Below are positions 1 through 9,025 of a stretch of DNA of 20,358 nucleotides, one piece after another (the stretch's first letter is position 1; every line of letters starts with the position of its first letter). The notes beneath the pieces were generated by a model. That model searched no databases. It was not told the origin of the DNA and worked only from the letters and a program-made list of their open reading frames with translations. The position numbers and the translations under genes were made by a program. Origin of the DNA: a virus; IMG/VR virus record IMGVR_UViG_3300027733_001413, positions 1-20,358 of that record, one strand, 5' to 3'.

Positions 1-974
1 TCGTTGCATTAAATCAAGATGGTACAAGATATACAGTATTTACAGGTGCGACTTTTGGAGCAGGAAGTAGTATCCAAACTATTGAAATTCAATCAGATAA
101 TAAAATAGTTGTTGGTGGTTTATTTAATTACCTCAATAATGATCCATCTAAAGGTATGGGTAGATTTAATACTGATGGATCAACAGACACGTCATTTAAT
201 GTAGGAACTGGTTTTGATAATTTTGTAAGAGATATTGAAATTATGAGTGATGGTAAAATTGTTGCAGGTGGATTTTTTACCAATTTTAATGGTACTACTC
301 AAAATAAAATAGCAATGTTAAATACTGATGGTTCAAGATATACAGGATTTAACTCAGGAACAGGATTTTCTAATGGAATTTATAATACAGATGTTAATGA
401 TTTAGGTTTATTATCAACTGGTAAAATTGTAGTTGGGGGTACTTTTAGTTCGTATAGTGGAATAACATCTTCAAATTTAATTATACTAAATACTGACGGT
501 ACTGTTTATCAAGCAATTACAGGATTTATAAGTATATCAGATATAGTTTATAGTGTTAATGTTCAATCTGATGATAAGATTATTGTTGGTGGTAAATTTA
601 CTAATTTCCAAGGAAATGCTTGTAATGGTATATTTAGATTAAATACTGATGGTACTTTTGATAATACATTTACATCTCCATTAGTTAGTGGTTATATAGT
701 AACTGATGCTAAAATCCAATTAGATGGTAAAATTATTGTAACATATAACACATCAATTCCAAATGGTATAATTAATCGTTTAAATTCTAATGGTAGTTTC
801 GACACATCATTTAATAGTAAAAGTCTTAATTTTGTGGGTGGATCTGTTAGTGAAACAATAGCTATACAATCTAATAGTCAAATAATGGTCGGTGGTATTT
901 TTACCCTTGTAGATGGTATTAGTGCTAATAGATTAGTAAGATTAAAATCAAATGGTGACTTTAATAACTGTTAA
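1..974 (+). CDS. Delta-60 repeat beta-propeller-like protein, 5' end missing
   Basis: The frame is open from base 3 and runs through to the stop at 972-974, so the gene begins upstream. The first internal ATG, at 156, lies inside a repeat and is not a credible start. The visible part is about 323 residues, nearly all of it repeats of about 45-50 residues. Each repeat has a strand like 'SDGKIVAGGFFTNF' followed by 'LNTDGS.DTSFN'. This is the pattern of the delta-60 repeat family (TIGR02608), which is thought to fold as beta-propeller blades. At least six blades can be counted. In phages such proteins usually belong to tail tips, fibres or adhesins, and its place before the tape measure gene supports a virion or host-contact role, which is inference. 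No catalytic residues or signal peptide are visible in the part present. The next gene starts 38 bases later. Confidence 0.85.
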   Translation, partial: VALNQDGTRYTVFTGATFGAGSSIQTIEIQSDNKIVVGGLFNYLNNDPSKGMGRFNTDGSTDTSFNVGTGFDNFVRDIEIMSDGKIVAGGFFTNFNGTTQNKIAMLNTDGSRYTGFNSGTGFSNGIYNTDVNDLGLLSTGKIVVGGTFSSYSGITSSNLIILNTDGTVYQAITGFISISDIVYSVNVQSDDKIIVGGKFTNFQGNACNGIFRLNTDGTFDNTFTSPLVSGYIVTDAKIQLDGKIIVTYNTSIPNGIINRLNSNGSFDTSFNSKSLNFVGGSVSETIAIQSNSQIMVGGIFTLVDGISANRLVRLKSNGDFNNC

Positions 975-1012
975 TTTCACTATCCAAATAAGAAAAAAGA
1001 ATATTTATAAGT

Positions 1013-2176
1013 ATGAAGAAATATATAGGTCAACTTAATTCAGATAATTTCATATACCCAAATAACACATTGTATGAATATGATGTGGATATTATACACG
1101 AGATTAACAATAATGGTGTGTCGGGTGATGTAACTAATTTTGATTTAGCTAAAAGTGGCCCAAATATCAATGTAACATTTGATTACGTATGGAATAAGAA
1201 TAGTGCAGAACCATTTATAGACTCAAGTAGTAATCTACATCTATTCTCAGTTCACATGATGAGTGACTCACAAAAGTATTTTAAACCTTGGATGTGTGTA
1301 GGATCGAAGACAACAACAGGAACAACTCAAACAACAGTTTCAGGAGCCTTTGCGGTTAGTGTAACACCAGCAATGGTTGGAGTTAGTTCATTCGGTAATG
1401 GTAATTATTATTTTGAAATAAGATTTATAGGTCATAGAGGAATTGATCCTGTACTTATAAGTGAACCATTTAATGTAAGTACACCAACACCTACACCTAC
1501 TCCAACATCAACAACAGGAGCACCAGCAGCAAGTCCAACACCAACCGCATCACCAACATCATCACCTCTTGCACCAGGAGCAACAAGAACACCAACTCCT
1601 ACACCAAGTTATACTCCTACATCTACACCATTAACTCCTACATACTCATTTAAATTGGGTACAGGGGTTACATCAACAGCAGCATGTATTAATTATGATC
1701 CAGCATTAAACAATAACTACTATTCTTATGATAGTGCTTTAGATAATGGAACAGAATTATATTCTGTTGGAGATTACCCATTAAGTGGAACACCACCTGA
1801 TGGATATTACTCAGATGGAACAACGGTTTGGTTTTTAACCTCAGGAATATTGGTTGGAGGTACAATGTGTACGTTCACTCCTACACCTACTCCTACACCT
1901 ACAATGTTAGGCGTTGGTTATGGTATTAATACAGGAACAACATTTGTTAATTCAACATTAGCTTGTGCTGCAGCGTTATATCCAGGTCCAACGATCTATT
2001 TAACAGCAGGAGACACAACACCATCTGTTGGAGACTTTTTCTATTTAGACCAATATACAACACCAGGAAATACATTCGTTGGTAATGGTAATTATTATTG
2101 TGTAAGAAAGGGTGGAACATTATACGCAATACAAATAAATTCTTATGGAGGAATAAACGCAGTAACAACTTGTTAA
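1013..2176 (+). CDS. Pro/Thr-linker modular virion surface protein
   Basis: The protein has 387 residues. Residues 1-155 form a beta-rich N-terminal domain. A low-complexity linker of Thr/Pro/Ser/Ala covers about 157-210, then a module at 211-287, a short Thr-Pro linker at 289-297, and a last module at 298-387. The two C-terminal modules look like diverged copies: each has a Gly-rich opening, a Cys about 13-20 residues in, a 'VGD' turn, a 'YY' pair near the end, and a closing Cys. PT linkers joining small beta modules are typical of extracellular binding proteins, so I infer a fibre or decoration protein that binds the host surface. No signal peptide is present, as expected for a virion protein. 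The gene sits between the delta-60 gene and the tape measure gene. The start is clear: ATG behind AATATTTATAAGT. I do not recognise a named family. Confidence 0.7.
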   Translation: MKKYIGQLNSDNFIYPNNTLYEYDVDIIHEINNNGVSGDVTNFDLAKSGPNINVTFDYVWNKNSAEPFIDSSSNLHLFSVHMMSDSQKYFKPWMCVGSKTTTGTTQTTVSGAFAVSVTPAMVGVSSFGNGNYYFEIRFIGHRGIDPVLISEPFNVSTPTPTPTPTSTTGAPAASPTPTASPTSSPLAPGATRTPTPTPSYTPTSTPLTPTYSFKLGTGVTSTAACINYDPALNNNYYSYDSALDNGTELYSVGDYPLSGTPPDGYYSDGTTVWFLTSGILVGGTMCTFTPTPTPTPTMLGVGYGINTGTTFVNSTLACAAALYPGPTIYLTAGDTTPSVGDFFYLDQYTTPGNTFVGNGNYYCVRKGGTLYAIQINSYGGINAVTTC

Positions 2177-2195
2177 AATATATATAAATTAAATT

Positions 2196-4889
2196 ATGGC
2201 TACTAAAGAAATAAATTTTGTAATTAAAGTAAATAATAAACAAGTTGATTTAAGTAAAACCTCGTTTGAACAATTTGATAAGGTTATTAAACAAGCTAAG
2301 AAAGATTTACAATCATTACCATTAACAGATCCGAGATATAAGGTTTTAAGTACAGATATTAAAAATGCTGAAGCCTCTTGGAAAGCTGCTCAAAAGGCGG
2401 CTAATGGAATGAACGATGAGATGGATGATGGTGAAGAAAAAATTAAATCCTACACAGCTGAAATTAAGAAATTAAACTTAGCCAATAGAGAATTAGAAGA
2501 ACAAGGTAAGAAAAATTCAAAAGAGTATGAGGATAATGTAGCAAAGATTAAACAATTAAAGGATGCTCAAGAAGAGATGAGTAGAAGTACCCAAAAATTG
2601 GATGATGCTTTATCTAATATTCCAGGCCCTATTGGTCAGATCGGTTCTTCAATGCAACAACTTGAAAGTATTAGTGGGTCAGCACAATCCGCATTTAAAT
2701 CATTGGGATTAGGATTTGAGACTTTTGATAAGACAATTAAAACAAGTTTAGTTGGATTTTTAGTTGGTTTATTGGTTACTTTAGTAAGTGCTGTGATGGA
2801 AGCTGCTAAGTCTTTCCAACCTTTAAAGGATGCTTTTGCTAAGATGGGTGATGCGGTTGGAGCTTTATTTAATGCTTTAAAACCAGTTACAGATTTTTTA
2901 TTAAATGTATTTGTTTCAGTAGTTACATCAGTTGCTCAAGCTTTAAGTAGTGTAGCTGAGTTTTTTGGTGGAACAAACAACCATCTTGCTGAAACTACAG
3001 CAAAAATGGATAAGCAACTTGCTAATCAAGAAAAAGCAATTAAAGCTTATACAGGAGCTTTAAGTGAATATGCTCAAGCATATTCTGAAGCATTATTACA
3101 ATTTACAAAAGATGAAAATGAAGCAACTAAAGCTGTTAAAGCAAGTGAGATGACTATGGCTGAATTTTACGACACTATGTACTTTTTGAATGTTCAAAAA
3201 AATAATAAATTATCTGATTTAGCTCAAGAATGGGCTAAAAAACAAGCTATTCAATTAAATGAACTTGGAAAATTACAAGCAGATAATGAAGATGAAATGA
3301 TTGTTTCAGCTATTGAACGTCAAAAAGAACAATTAAAAAGTGAAGAAGTATTTAATGAAAATTTATTAAGATTAGATAGACTTTCAGCTAAATCTAAAAA
3401 AGAACAATTAGAACAAAATAGATATGCATTAGAAAAATCTGATGTTCAAGATAAAGATGCAGCATTAGCGGCATTAGATCAATCTATATCAGATCAAACA
3501 ATATTAATAGCTTATTACGATGATAAGTTAGTATTATCAAAACAACACCTTAATAATCAACTTAGTTTAATAGACAAAGAACAAGCGAGAGATGCACTAC
3601 ACGCAAAAAATGATGCTAATTTAAAGAGCCAAGAACTTACACAGTATATGATTAAAAATGATGCTGAAAGAGAAGTTAAAGCTGCAAAAGATGCAAAAAA
3701 TCGTTTAGCATTAACTCATAGTGAAGAGTTGGATGAAATTAAAAGAAACCAAGGAGAAAAAAGTGATGTATATAAATATGCTTTAAATAGACAAGCAGCA
3801 GAAATTGCGGCAGAACAAGATAAAATTAGAGTTGCAGAACTTAATAGAGATGTGTCTTATTATACTGATGCAATTGAACTTGAAAAATCATTCTTATCAA
3901 CTAAATCAGAAAATACATTAGCCTATTACCAAACCCAAGAACATCTTGTTCAAATGGAATATGATAAAGCAATTATAGCTGCTGATGGTAATAAACAAAA
4001 ACAATTAATTGCTGAGAATGAAAGAGATAATAAATTATATCAATTAAAAGTAGATTATTTAAACTCAATTGCTGAACTTCAAGAAAGACACGCACAGACA
4101 TTAAACGACCATACAACAGCTTATTTTGAAGCGGAAAGATTAGCTGAAGAGACAGCCTACGCCGCAAGACTTAAAGCAGCAAAAGACAATACAGATTTAA
4201 TATTAGTTATTGAGGAAGAACATCAAAAGAAATTAAGAGATTTAAAAAAATCAGAATTACAGGCTTATGGTGAAACTGCATCAGCTGTATTAGATAGTAT
4301 TGCAGCCGTAGGTAATGCGATCGCATCAACTTATGATGAGGAAGCTAAAACAAGTGAAAGTGCGTTTAATAAACGTAAAGATTTACAAATTGCAACAGCA
4401 AAAATGTCTGCAGCTTCAGGTATTATTCAAATTTTAACACAACCATCAACATTACCTTCACCATTCGATTGGATTACAAAAGGATTAAATGCTGCAGCTT
4501 TACTAATAGCAACAACTGCTCAAATTAATACTATTAAAAAGACACAATTTAAAGGTTCAGAGTCAGGAAATAAACCTAACTATGGTGATGGTGGTATGAT
4601 TGATGGAGCAAGACACGCTCAAGGTGGTGTTGCAATCAATGCTGAAGGTGGAGAAGCAATTATGAGCCGAGGTTCTGTGACCATGTTTAAACCATTATTA
4701 TCAATGATGAACCAAATGGGTGGTGGTACTTCTTTCAGTAGAGGTGCTGTAGGACAAGCAAACTTCGATAATCCATCAACAAATACAGGATCATCAGAAC
4801 AACCAATAATAAAGACCTATGTAGTTTCAAATGAATTAACAACTGATGCACATAGAGCTGCAAGATTAAAAGACTTATCAACATTATAA
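2196..4889 (+). CDS. Tail tape measure protein
   Basis: This 897-residue protein is the longest in the window. Residues 1-145 are charged and helical, with coiled-coil-like Lys/Glu/Leu runs. Residues about 180-265 hold hydrophobic segments such as 'LVGFLVGLLVTLVSAVMEAA' and a second one near 'FLLNVFVSVVTSVAQ'. A long charged helical region fills about 270-700. Residues about 705-785 are Ala-rich and hydrophobic. The C-terminus has 'GGMIDGARHAQGGVAINAEGG', close to the Gly-rich signature seen at the end of many tape measure proteins. The family sets tail length and is threaded through the tail tube, its hydrophobic parts perhaps helping DNA cross the membrane. About 900 residues would imply a tail of roughly 130 nm at 1.5 angstrom per residue, an inference. 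It argues for a siphovirus or myovirus; no sheath gene is seen here. The ATG lies behind an A/T-only leader. Confidence 0.87.
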   Translation: MATKEINFVIKVNNKQVDLSKTSFEQFDKVIKQAKKDLQSLPLTDPRYKVLSTDIKNAEASWKAAQKAANGMNDEMDDGEEKIKSYTAEIKKLNLANRELEEQGKKNSKEYEDNVAKIKQLKDAQEEMSRSTQKLDDALSNIPGPIGQIGSSMQQLESISGSAQSAFKSLGLGFETFDKTIKTSLVGFLVGLLVTLVSAVMEAAKSFQPLKDAFAKMGDAVGALFNALKPVTDFLLNVFVSVVTSVAQALSSVAEFFGGTNNHLAETTAKMDKQLANQEKAIKAYTGALSEYAQAYSEALLQFTKDENEATKAVKASEMTMAEFYDTMYFLNVQKNNKLSDLAQEWAKKQAIQLNELGKLQADNEDEMIVSAIERQKEQLKSEEVFNENLLRLDRLSAKSKKEQLEQNRYALEKSDVQDKDAALAALDQSISDQTILIAYYDDKLVLSKQHLNNQLSLIDKEQARDALHAKNDANLKSQELTQYMIKNDAEREVKAAKDAKNRLALTHSEELDEIKRNQGEKSDVYKYALNRQAAEIAAEQDKIRVAELNRDVSYYTDAIELEKSFLSTKSENTLAYYQTQEHLVQMEYDKAIIAADGNKQKQLIAENERDNKLYQLKVDYLNSIAELQERHAQTLNDHTTAYFEAERLAEETAYAARLKAAKDNTDLILVIEEEHQKKLRDLKKSELQAYGETASAVLDSIAAVGNAIASTYDEEAKTSESAFNKRKDLQIATAKMSAASGIIQILTQPSTLPSPFDWITKGLNAAALLIATTAQINTIKKTQFKGSESGNKPNYGDGGMIDGARHAQGGVAINAEGGEAIMSRGSVTMFKPLLSMMNQMGGGTSFSRGAVGQANFDNPSTNTGSSEQPIIKTYVVSNELTTDAHRAARLKDLSTL

Positions 4890-4890
4890 T

Positions 4891-5013
4891 ATGGCTAAAG
4901 GAAAATCAAACTCAAACAAGGTCTCTTTCGGTAAGAGAAAATGTGGAAAATACAAAAAGACCAGTGGTCCTAAAGATAAAGCAACTAAACCCTACAACAG
5001 GCAGGGTAAATAA
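4891..5013 (+). CDS. Small basic Lys/Gly-rich protein (40 aa)
   Basis: A 40-codon frame starts with ATG one base after the tape measure stop and ends with TAA at 5011-5013, 14 bases before the protease gene. It begins MAKGKSNSNKVSFGKRKCGK and ends in KPYNRQGK. About a third of the residues are Lys or Arg, with one Cys and almost no hydrophobic core. The exact fit between two genes and the strong amino-acid bias argue that it is real rather than a chance frame. Very short basic proteins in virion gene blocks are common in Bacteroidota phages, but their role is unknown. DNA or RNA binding, or acting as an internal head protein, are guesses. Confidence 0.65.
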   Translation: MAKGKSNSNKVSFGKRKCGKYKKTSGPKDKATKPYNRQGK

Positions 5014-5027
5014 TATATATTTATACT

Positions 5028-7118
5028 ATGATTAAGAACAATAAAGAAAAAATATTTGAATTAAAAATTGAAGAAGATGATGATGTGTCTGGAATAGACT
5101 CTATCTCTTTAGTAGATGAACCAGCAATCGAGGTTAATTGGGTCGCCTTCAAAAAGGAACAAGAACATGAATTTCATATTCCTGATGGTGAGGATGAAAC
5201 ATACTTAGAAAAATTATTATCTAAAGGACAACCTGAAGAAGAATTATTAGCTGAGGGTTGGGAAATAGATAGAATTGAAAGTGTTAAAGAAAACTTTGCA
5301 ACATCTCCAAATGATAATTCATATCAAGATAATTCATTTTATAGAGTTAGATATAAGTACGCACTTAATCAAAATATCAAACAATCAGCAATTATCCCTA
5401 CAACTCGTCAATTTTGTAGACAATTAATTAGTAAGAATTATGTATGGAGAATAGAGGAAGTTGAGAATGAACTTAATTCATTTGGTCAATCAGCTCAATT
5501 TTGGAGAGGTGGTTATAATTGTCGTCACGAATGGTATAGAATATTCTATAAAAAATCTGCTGATATTATCAATAAGGCTTCAATCAATAAGGGTAAAATT
5601 ACCGATGGTGAGTTTCCTGTTGAATTAAGTCCTGAGTGGGTACAACCAAGTACGATTACAGATAAAACGGCATCAAATCCATCACCTTCAACTATTAGAA
5701 ATTTAGGTCTATCTAAAGAGGATTTTGATGGTCAAAAGGTTTCAATAGATTACGACGACACTTTATCAACATTAAGAGGACAACAATTGGCTAAAAGATT
5801 AATGAATGAAGGAAAAGATTTATATATCGTTACAAGACGTTTAAAGAGTGATTTAGGACCTGTTTATAGAGTAGCTGATCAATTAGGTATATCACACGAT
5901 AAAGTCTATGCAACGAACGGAAAATTGAAATGGGAGACCATCAAGAGATTGGGTATTAAAAAACATATTGATAATAACCCTGATGAGTTAAAAGCAATTC
6001 AAGATAATTTGGAAGGTGTTATAACTGAGAAGTTTGAAGTAGGTGTTCCTCATTATACAGAAGACGGTAAATTATACGAAGGTCCTACACATATAAGTAA
6101 TGGTAAACTAATGACTGGTGCTGTTCATACAAAAGATAGTGTATATCTATATCATGAAGACGAATTAGAGATTACTCCTAACCCTTGTTGGGAAGGATAT
6201 GAACCAATTGGTCTAAAAGACGATGGTAGTCCTAATTGTGTTCCTATTAAAGAAAATATGGAAAGTGTTTCTGATTATCCTGATAGTGTTAAGAACAATG
6301 CTAAAGCGGTATTGAAATATGTTGATGAAAATGGATGGGGTTCTTGTGGAACTGAGGTAGGTAAGATTAGAGCAAATCAACTTGCTAATGGTGAAACTAT
6401 TAGTTTGGAGACGGTTAAGAGAATGTATAATTATCTATCAAGACATAAGGTAGATTTAGATAGTAGTAAAAGTTATGATGATGGATGTGGTAAATTGATG
6501 TATGATAGTTGGGGTGGTTTATCTGCGTTAAGTTGGGCTAAATCAAAATTAAATGATTTTGGTTATGATGTTGGTAGTCTTCCTTCATATGTTGACCAAT
6601 TACCAAAAAAGAAAAAGAAAGATTTTGAATATCTATTACCAAAAGAAGATATGTCCAAACAACACTTCGCAACAGATAATGAGAAACATATTGTATTAGG
6701 ACCAGCAATGATCCCTGATCAAAAGATATTCCGTAAGGATGGTCAAGGAAACCCTTATTATGTTTATTTCACTTCTGAGACTATTAAGATGATTGCTGAG
6801 AAGTATATGAGAAACAAATATACAGACAACAACGACACAATGCACGATGGTAAAGCAATTAAAGATATTCACGTATTGGAAAGTTGGATTAAAGAGGATG
6901 TTCAAGATAAGTCAAGTAAGTACGGATTTGAAAATCTTCCTGTTGGAACTTGGTTTGTTTCTATGAAAGTAAATAATCCCAAGGTTTGGGAGGAAGTTAA
7001 ATCAGGGAAACTCAATGGATTTAGTGTTTCAGGGTTCTTTTCAGAGGTAGCAGCCTTCACAAAAGAGGAGATGTTCCTTTATAAAGTAGCTGAAGTATTA
7101 AAGAATATTAAAGAATAA
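5028..7118 (+). CDS. Multi-domain head protein with XkdF-type prohead protease and HAD-like domain
   Basis: A 696-residue fusion. Residues 12-40 ('SGIDSISLVDEPAIEVNWVA') match the N-terminus of XkdF-like proteins. Residues about 100-175 carry 'RQFCRQL' and 'WRGGYNCRHEWYRI', a Cys/His-bearing module that recalls C-terminal parts of phage head morphogenesis proteins. Residues about 236-325 look like a HAD-fold phosphatase: 'IDYDDTLST' (Asp241, Asp243), 'IVTRR' (267-271), Lys301 and 'HIDNNPDEL' (313-321). Residues 387-408 hold a 'PCWEGYEPIG..PNCVP' motif, and 412-510 a module with 'ENGWGSCGTEVGKIRANQLA'. Residues 553-675 match the XkdF-like serine protease domain, with candidate catalytic His606 and Ser666 or Ser668 in 'GFSVSG'. 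The protease matures the prohead; its place just before scaffold and capsid fits. The HAD activity is inferred from motifs only. TATATTTATA (5016-5025) lies directly before the ATG. Confidence 0.85.
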   Translation: MIKNNKEKIFELKIEEDDDVSGIDSISLVDEPAIEVNWVAFKKEQEHEFHIPDGEDETYLEKLLSKGQPEEELLAEGWEIDRIESVKENFATSPNDNSYQDNSFYRVRYKYALNQNIKQSAIIPTTRQFCRQLISKNYVWRIEEVENELNSFGQSAQFWRGGYNCRHEWYRIFYKKSADIINKASINKGKITDGEFPVELSPEWVQPSTITDKTASNPSPSTIRNLGLSKEDFDGQKVSIDYDDTLSTLRGQQLAKRLMNEGKDLYIVTRRLKSDLGPVYRVADQLGISHDKVYATNGKLKWETIKRLGIKKHIDNNPDELKAIQDNLEGVITEKFEVGVPHYTEDGKLYEGPTHISNGKLMTGAVHTKDSVYLYHEDELEITPNPCWEGYEPIGLKDDGSPNCVPIKENMESVSDYPDSVKNNAKAVLKYVDENGWGSCGTEVGKIRANQLANGETISLETVKRMYNYLSRHKVDLDSSKSYDDGCGKLMYDSWGGLSALSWAKSKLNDFGYDVGSLPSYVDQLPKKKKKDFEYLLPKEDMSKQHFATDNEKHIVLGPAMIPDQKIFRKDGQGNPYYVYFTSETIKMIAEKYMRNKYTDNNDTMHDGKAIKDIHVLESWIKEDVQDKSSKYGFENLPVGTWFVSMKVNNPKVWEEVKSGKLNGFSVSGFFSEVAAFTKEEMFLYKVAEVLKNIKE

Positions 7119-7183
7119 TGAGAAAATATATATAAATCTATATTTATAGATAGGAAATAATAAATAAAAACTAAAAAACGATT

Positions 7184-7933
7184 ATGTCTAATTCAAAAAG
7201 TGCTATTAAAGAAATTAAAAGTCTTATGGTACAGTTTGGTTTCTTAAAGAATGACGAGGTTGAATTATTATCTTTTAAATTAGAAGACGACACCATCCTT
7301 AATACTGAAAAGTTAGAAGTTGGTGCTAAAATCTACAAAATTAACGAAGCGTTTGATCAAGTTAGTTTAGAAGATGGGTCTTACAAATTGAAAGAGAATT
7401 TTGATATTGAAGTTGTTGCAGGAGAAATTAAGTCTGTTAAAGAGATTTTTGTCGATGCAAAATTGGTTGACGGTACAGTAGTTAAAGTTGCTGGTGATAG
7501 TTTAGTTGAAGGTGCTAAAGTAGTTGTAGTTACAGAAGATGCGGAAATACCCGCGCCAGACGGAACACATGAACTTGAGGACGGAACTAAATTAGAAACT
7601 AAAGACGGAATTATTGTAAAGGTTATGGAAGTTGCTAATGATGCTGAAGGTGGTGAAGTACCTGAGGCTCCTGAGGCTGAAGTACCTGCTGTTGACGCTC
7701 CAATGAATATGTCCTCAGAAATGTTGGATATGTTAAAAGAGTTTGTTTCTAAAATGGGAGAGAAAATGTCTCAAATGGAACAATCTTATTCTACATTACA
7801 AGATGAATTTAATTCATTCAAAAAACAACCAGCAGCTAAGAAAATAGCTGACGGTAAAACAGATTTTAATAAAGAGGTTGAAGATGTATTATCCGCAAGA
7901 ATAAATGCTCTTAAATCACAAAAAAATAAATAA
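7184..7933 (+). CDS. Probable capsid scaffold protein
   Basis: This acidic protein has 249 residues and sits between the prohead protease and the major capsid gene, the usual place for a scaffold. Residues about 25-145 are beta-like and repetitive, with turns such as 'LEDGSYKL', 'LVDGTVVKV' and 'LEDGTKLETKDG'. Residues 150-172 form a flexible Pro/Glu/Ala/Val segment. Residues about 174-215 are Met-, Glu- and Lys-rich and look like a coiled coil ('MLDMLKEFVSKMGEKMSQME'). The C-terminus is Lys-rich, as in scaffolds that bind capsid subunits. A coiled coil with a basic tail supports a scaffolding role, but the beta repeats are unusual and I infer the function mainly from position. A 65-bp leader with TATATTTATA at 7139-7148 precedes it and may hold a promoter. 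The gap to the capsid gene is 21 bp. Confidence 0.65.
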   Translation: MSNSKSAIKEIKSLMVQFGFLKNDEVELLSFKLEDDTILNTEKLEVGAKIYKINEAFDQVSLEDGSYKLKENFDIEVVAGEIKSVKEIFVDAKLVDGTVVKVAGDSLVEGAKVVVVTEDAEIPAPDGTHELEDGTKLETKDGIIVKVMEVANDAEGGEVPEAPEAEVPAVDAPMNMSSEMLDMLKEFVSKMGEKMSQMEQSYSTLQDEFNSFKKQPAAKKIADGKTDFNKEVEDVLSARINALKSQKNK

Positions 7934-7954
7934 AAAATTAAAAAATATTACAAA

Positions 7955-8956
7955 ATGAGTAATTTAAAAAAACAACAATTTGCGTATGACGTATCTAACA
8001 TTGGTGGTTATTCTGACCAAGTAGGTGGTGAGTTATTAGCAAAAGCACTTATCGGTGGAACTACAGCTTCTGTCGTAAATGTACGTACCGGTATTAAAGG
8101 TACACAAGCGTTAAACTTATTGGATTCAACTCCAGTCTTCCAAGCGGGAAACTGTTCTTTGTCTCCATCAGGTACAACAACTTTCACACAACATTCAATC
8201 ACAACTTGTCCTGAGACATTGTATGAGACTTTATGTTATAAAGATTTATTCGACACATATCAATCAATGTTGATGAAAGCGGGTCAAACTCAAGAGGAAG
8301 TTCCTTTTGAAGCAATGATTATGGATTTGAAAAGAAAGCAAATTGAGCAACGTGTTGAAAGAGCTTTATGGGGTTCAACAACTGGTTCAACTAACAACGC
8401 TTATTCAAGTATAACAGGTCAATGTTTTAACGGTTTTGCAACATTAATTTCTACAGGTTCAACTTTCGCAAGTGCAATTGGAAACTCAAGCGGTACTGCT
8501 TTTGGTACACAAGCTTACGGAACAGCTGGCAACCCTATTACAGAAATTGATAATTTAATTAACACTTTAGATGCTGACGCTTTATCTCGTGAAGATTTAG
8601 TAGTGTTTATGTCTTATGCAAACTTCCGTAAATATGTACAAGCTTTAACTAAGGCTAACTTCTTTACTAACTACATTGGTTCTGCCGACATTACATCAAA
8701 TATGTCTGCTGTACATCCAAATACTAACATTAAAGTTCTTCCAACTTTAGGTTTGAACGCTTCTAATCAAGTAACTATTGGACCAGCTGAATATATGGTT
8801 TATGGTGTGGATTTACTATCAGATGAGTCTCTAAGAGCTTGGTATAGTATTGACTTTGACCGTATTGGTATGAGAGCTAACTATAACTATGGTGCAACTA
8901 TTGCGACTTTTGGAACTACCAAATATTTCGCTTATAATGGTTTAGGTTTAGTCTAA
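7955..8956 (+). CDS. Major capsid protein
   Basis: The protein has 333 residues and follows protease and scaffold genes directly. It has the mixed Gly/Ser/Thr/Asn-rich composition and even length of HK97-fold capsid proteins. A long charged helix lies at about 118-142 ('MIMDLKRKQIEQRVERALWG'), like the spine helix of that fold, then a Gly/Ser/Thr-rich segment, and a C-terminal part with 'ADALSREDLVVFMSYANFRKY' and 'SMSAVHPNTNIKVLP'-like P-domain text typical of Bacteroidota phage capsid proteins. It builds the icosahedral shell. An intrinsic terminator directly behind the gene (8971-8996) and a codon choice slightly richer in GC-ending codons fit high expression. The start is the only ATG near the open frame and follows an A-rich leader without a Shine-Dalgarno site. 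Confidence 0.85.
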   Translation: MSNLKKQQFAYDVSNIGGYSDQVGGELLAKALIGGTTASVVNVRTGIKGTQALNLLDSTPVFQAGNCSLSPSGTTTFTQHSITTCPETLYETLCYKDLFDTYQSMLMKAGQTQEEVPFEAMIMDLKRKQIEQRVERALWGSTTGSTNNAYSSITGQCFNGFATLISTGSTFASAIGNSSGTAFGTQAYGTAGNPITEIDNLINTLDADALSREDLVVFMSYANFRKYVQALTKANFFTNYIGSADITSNMSAVHPNTNIKVLPTLGLNASNQVTIGPAEYMVYGVDLLSDESLRAWYSIDFDRIGMRANYNYGATIATFGTTKYFAYNGLGLV

Positions 8957-8970
8957 TTATATTAAAAAAA

Positions 8971-8996
8971 CTAAAGGGGTGAAAGTCCCCTTTTAA
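8971..8996 (+). terminator. Intrinsic terminator after the capsid gene
   Basis: AAAGGGG (8973-8979), a 7-base loop, and CCCCTTT (8987-8993) form a perfect 7-bp stem followed by T. The stem lies 16 bases after the capsid stop. An A-run at 8963-8970 on the other side would give a T-run on the reverse strand too, so it could work in both directions. Confidence 0.85.
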
Positions 8997-9025
8997 TAAA
9001 AAACAAAAAAATAAATTTAAACAAT

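Noticed and set aside
1484-1640. Repetitive ACACCTACT-type DNA considered as a CRISPR or satellite array
   Set aside because: It is in frame and codes for Thr-Pro linkers; unit length and spacing are irregular, without spacers.
1947-2243. 98-residue reverse-strand frame over the end of the PT-linked gene
   Set aside because: It is antisense to a well-supported gene, has low-complexity Phe/Leu/Tyr-rich text typical of AT-rich antisense frames, and spans the intergenic leader.
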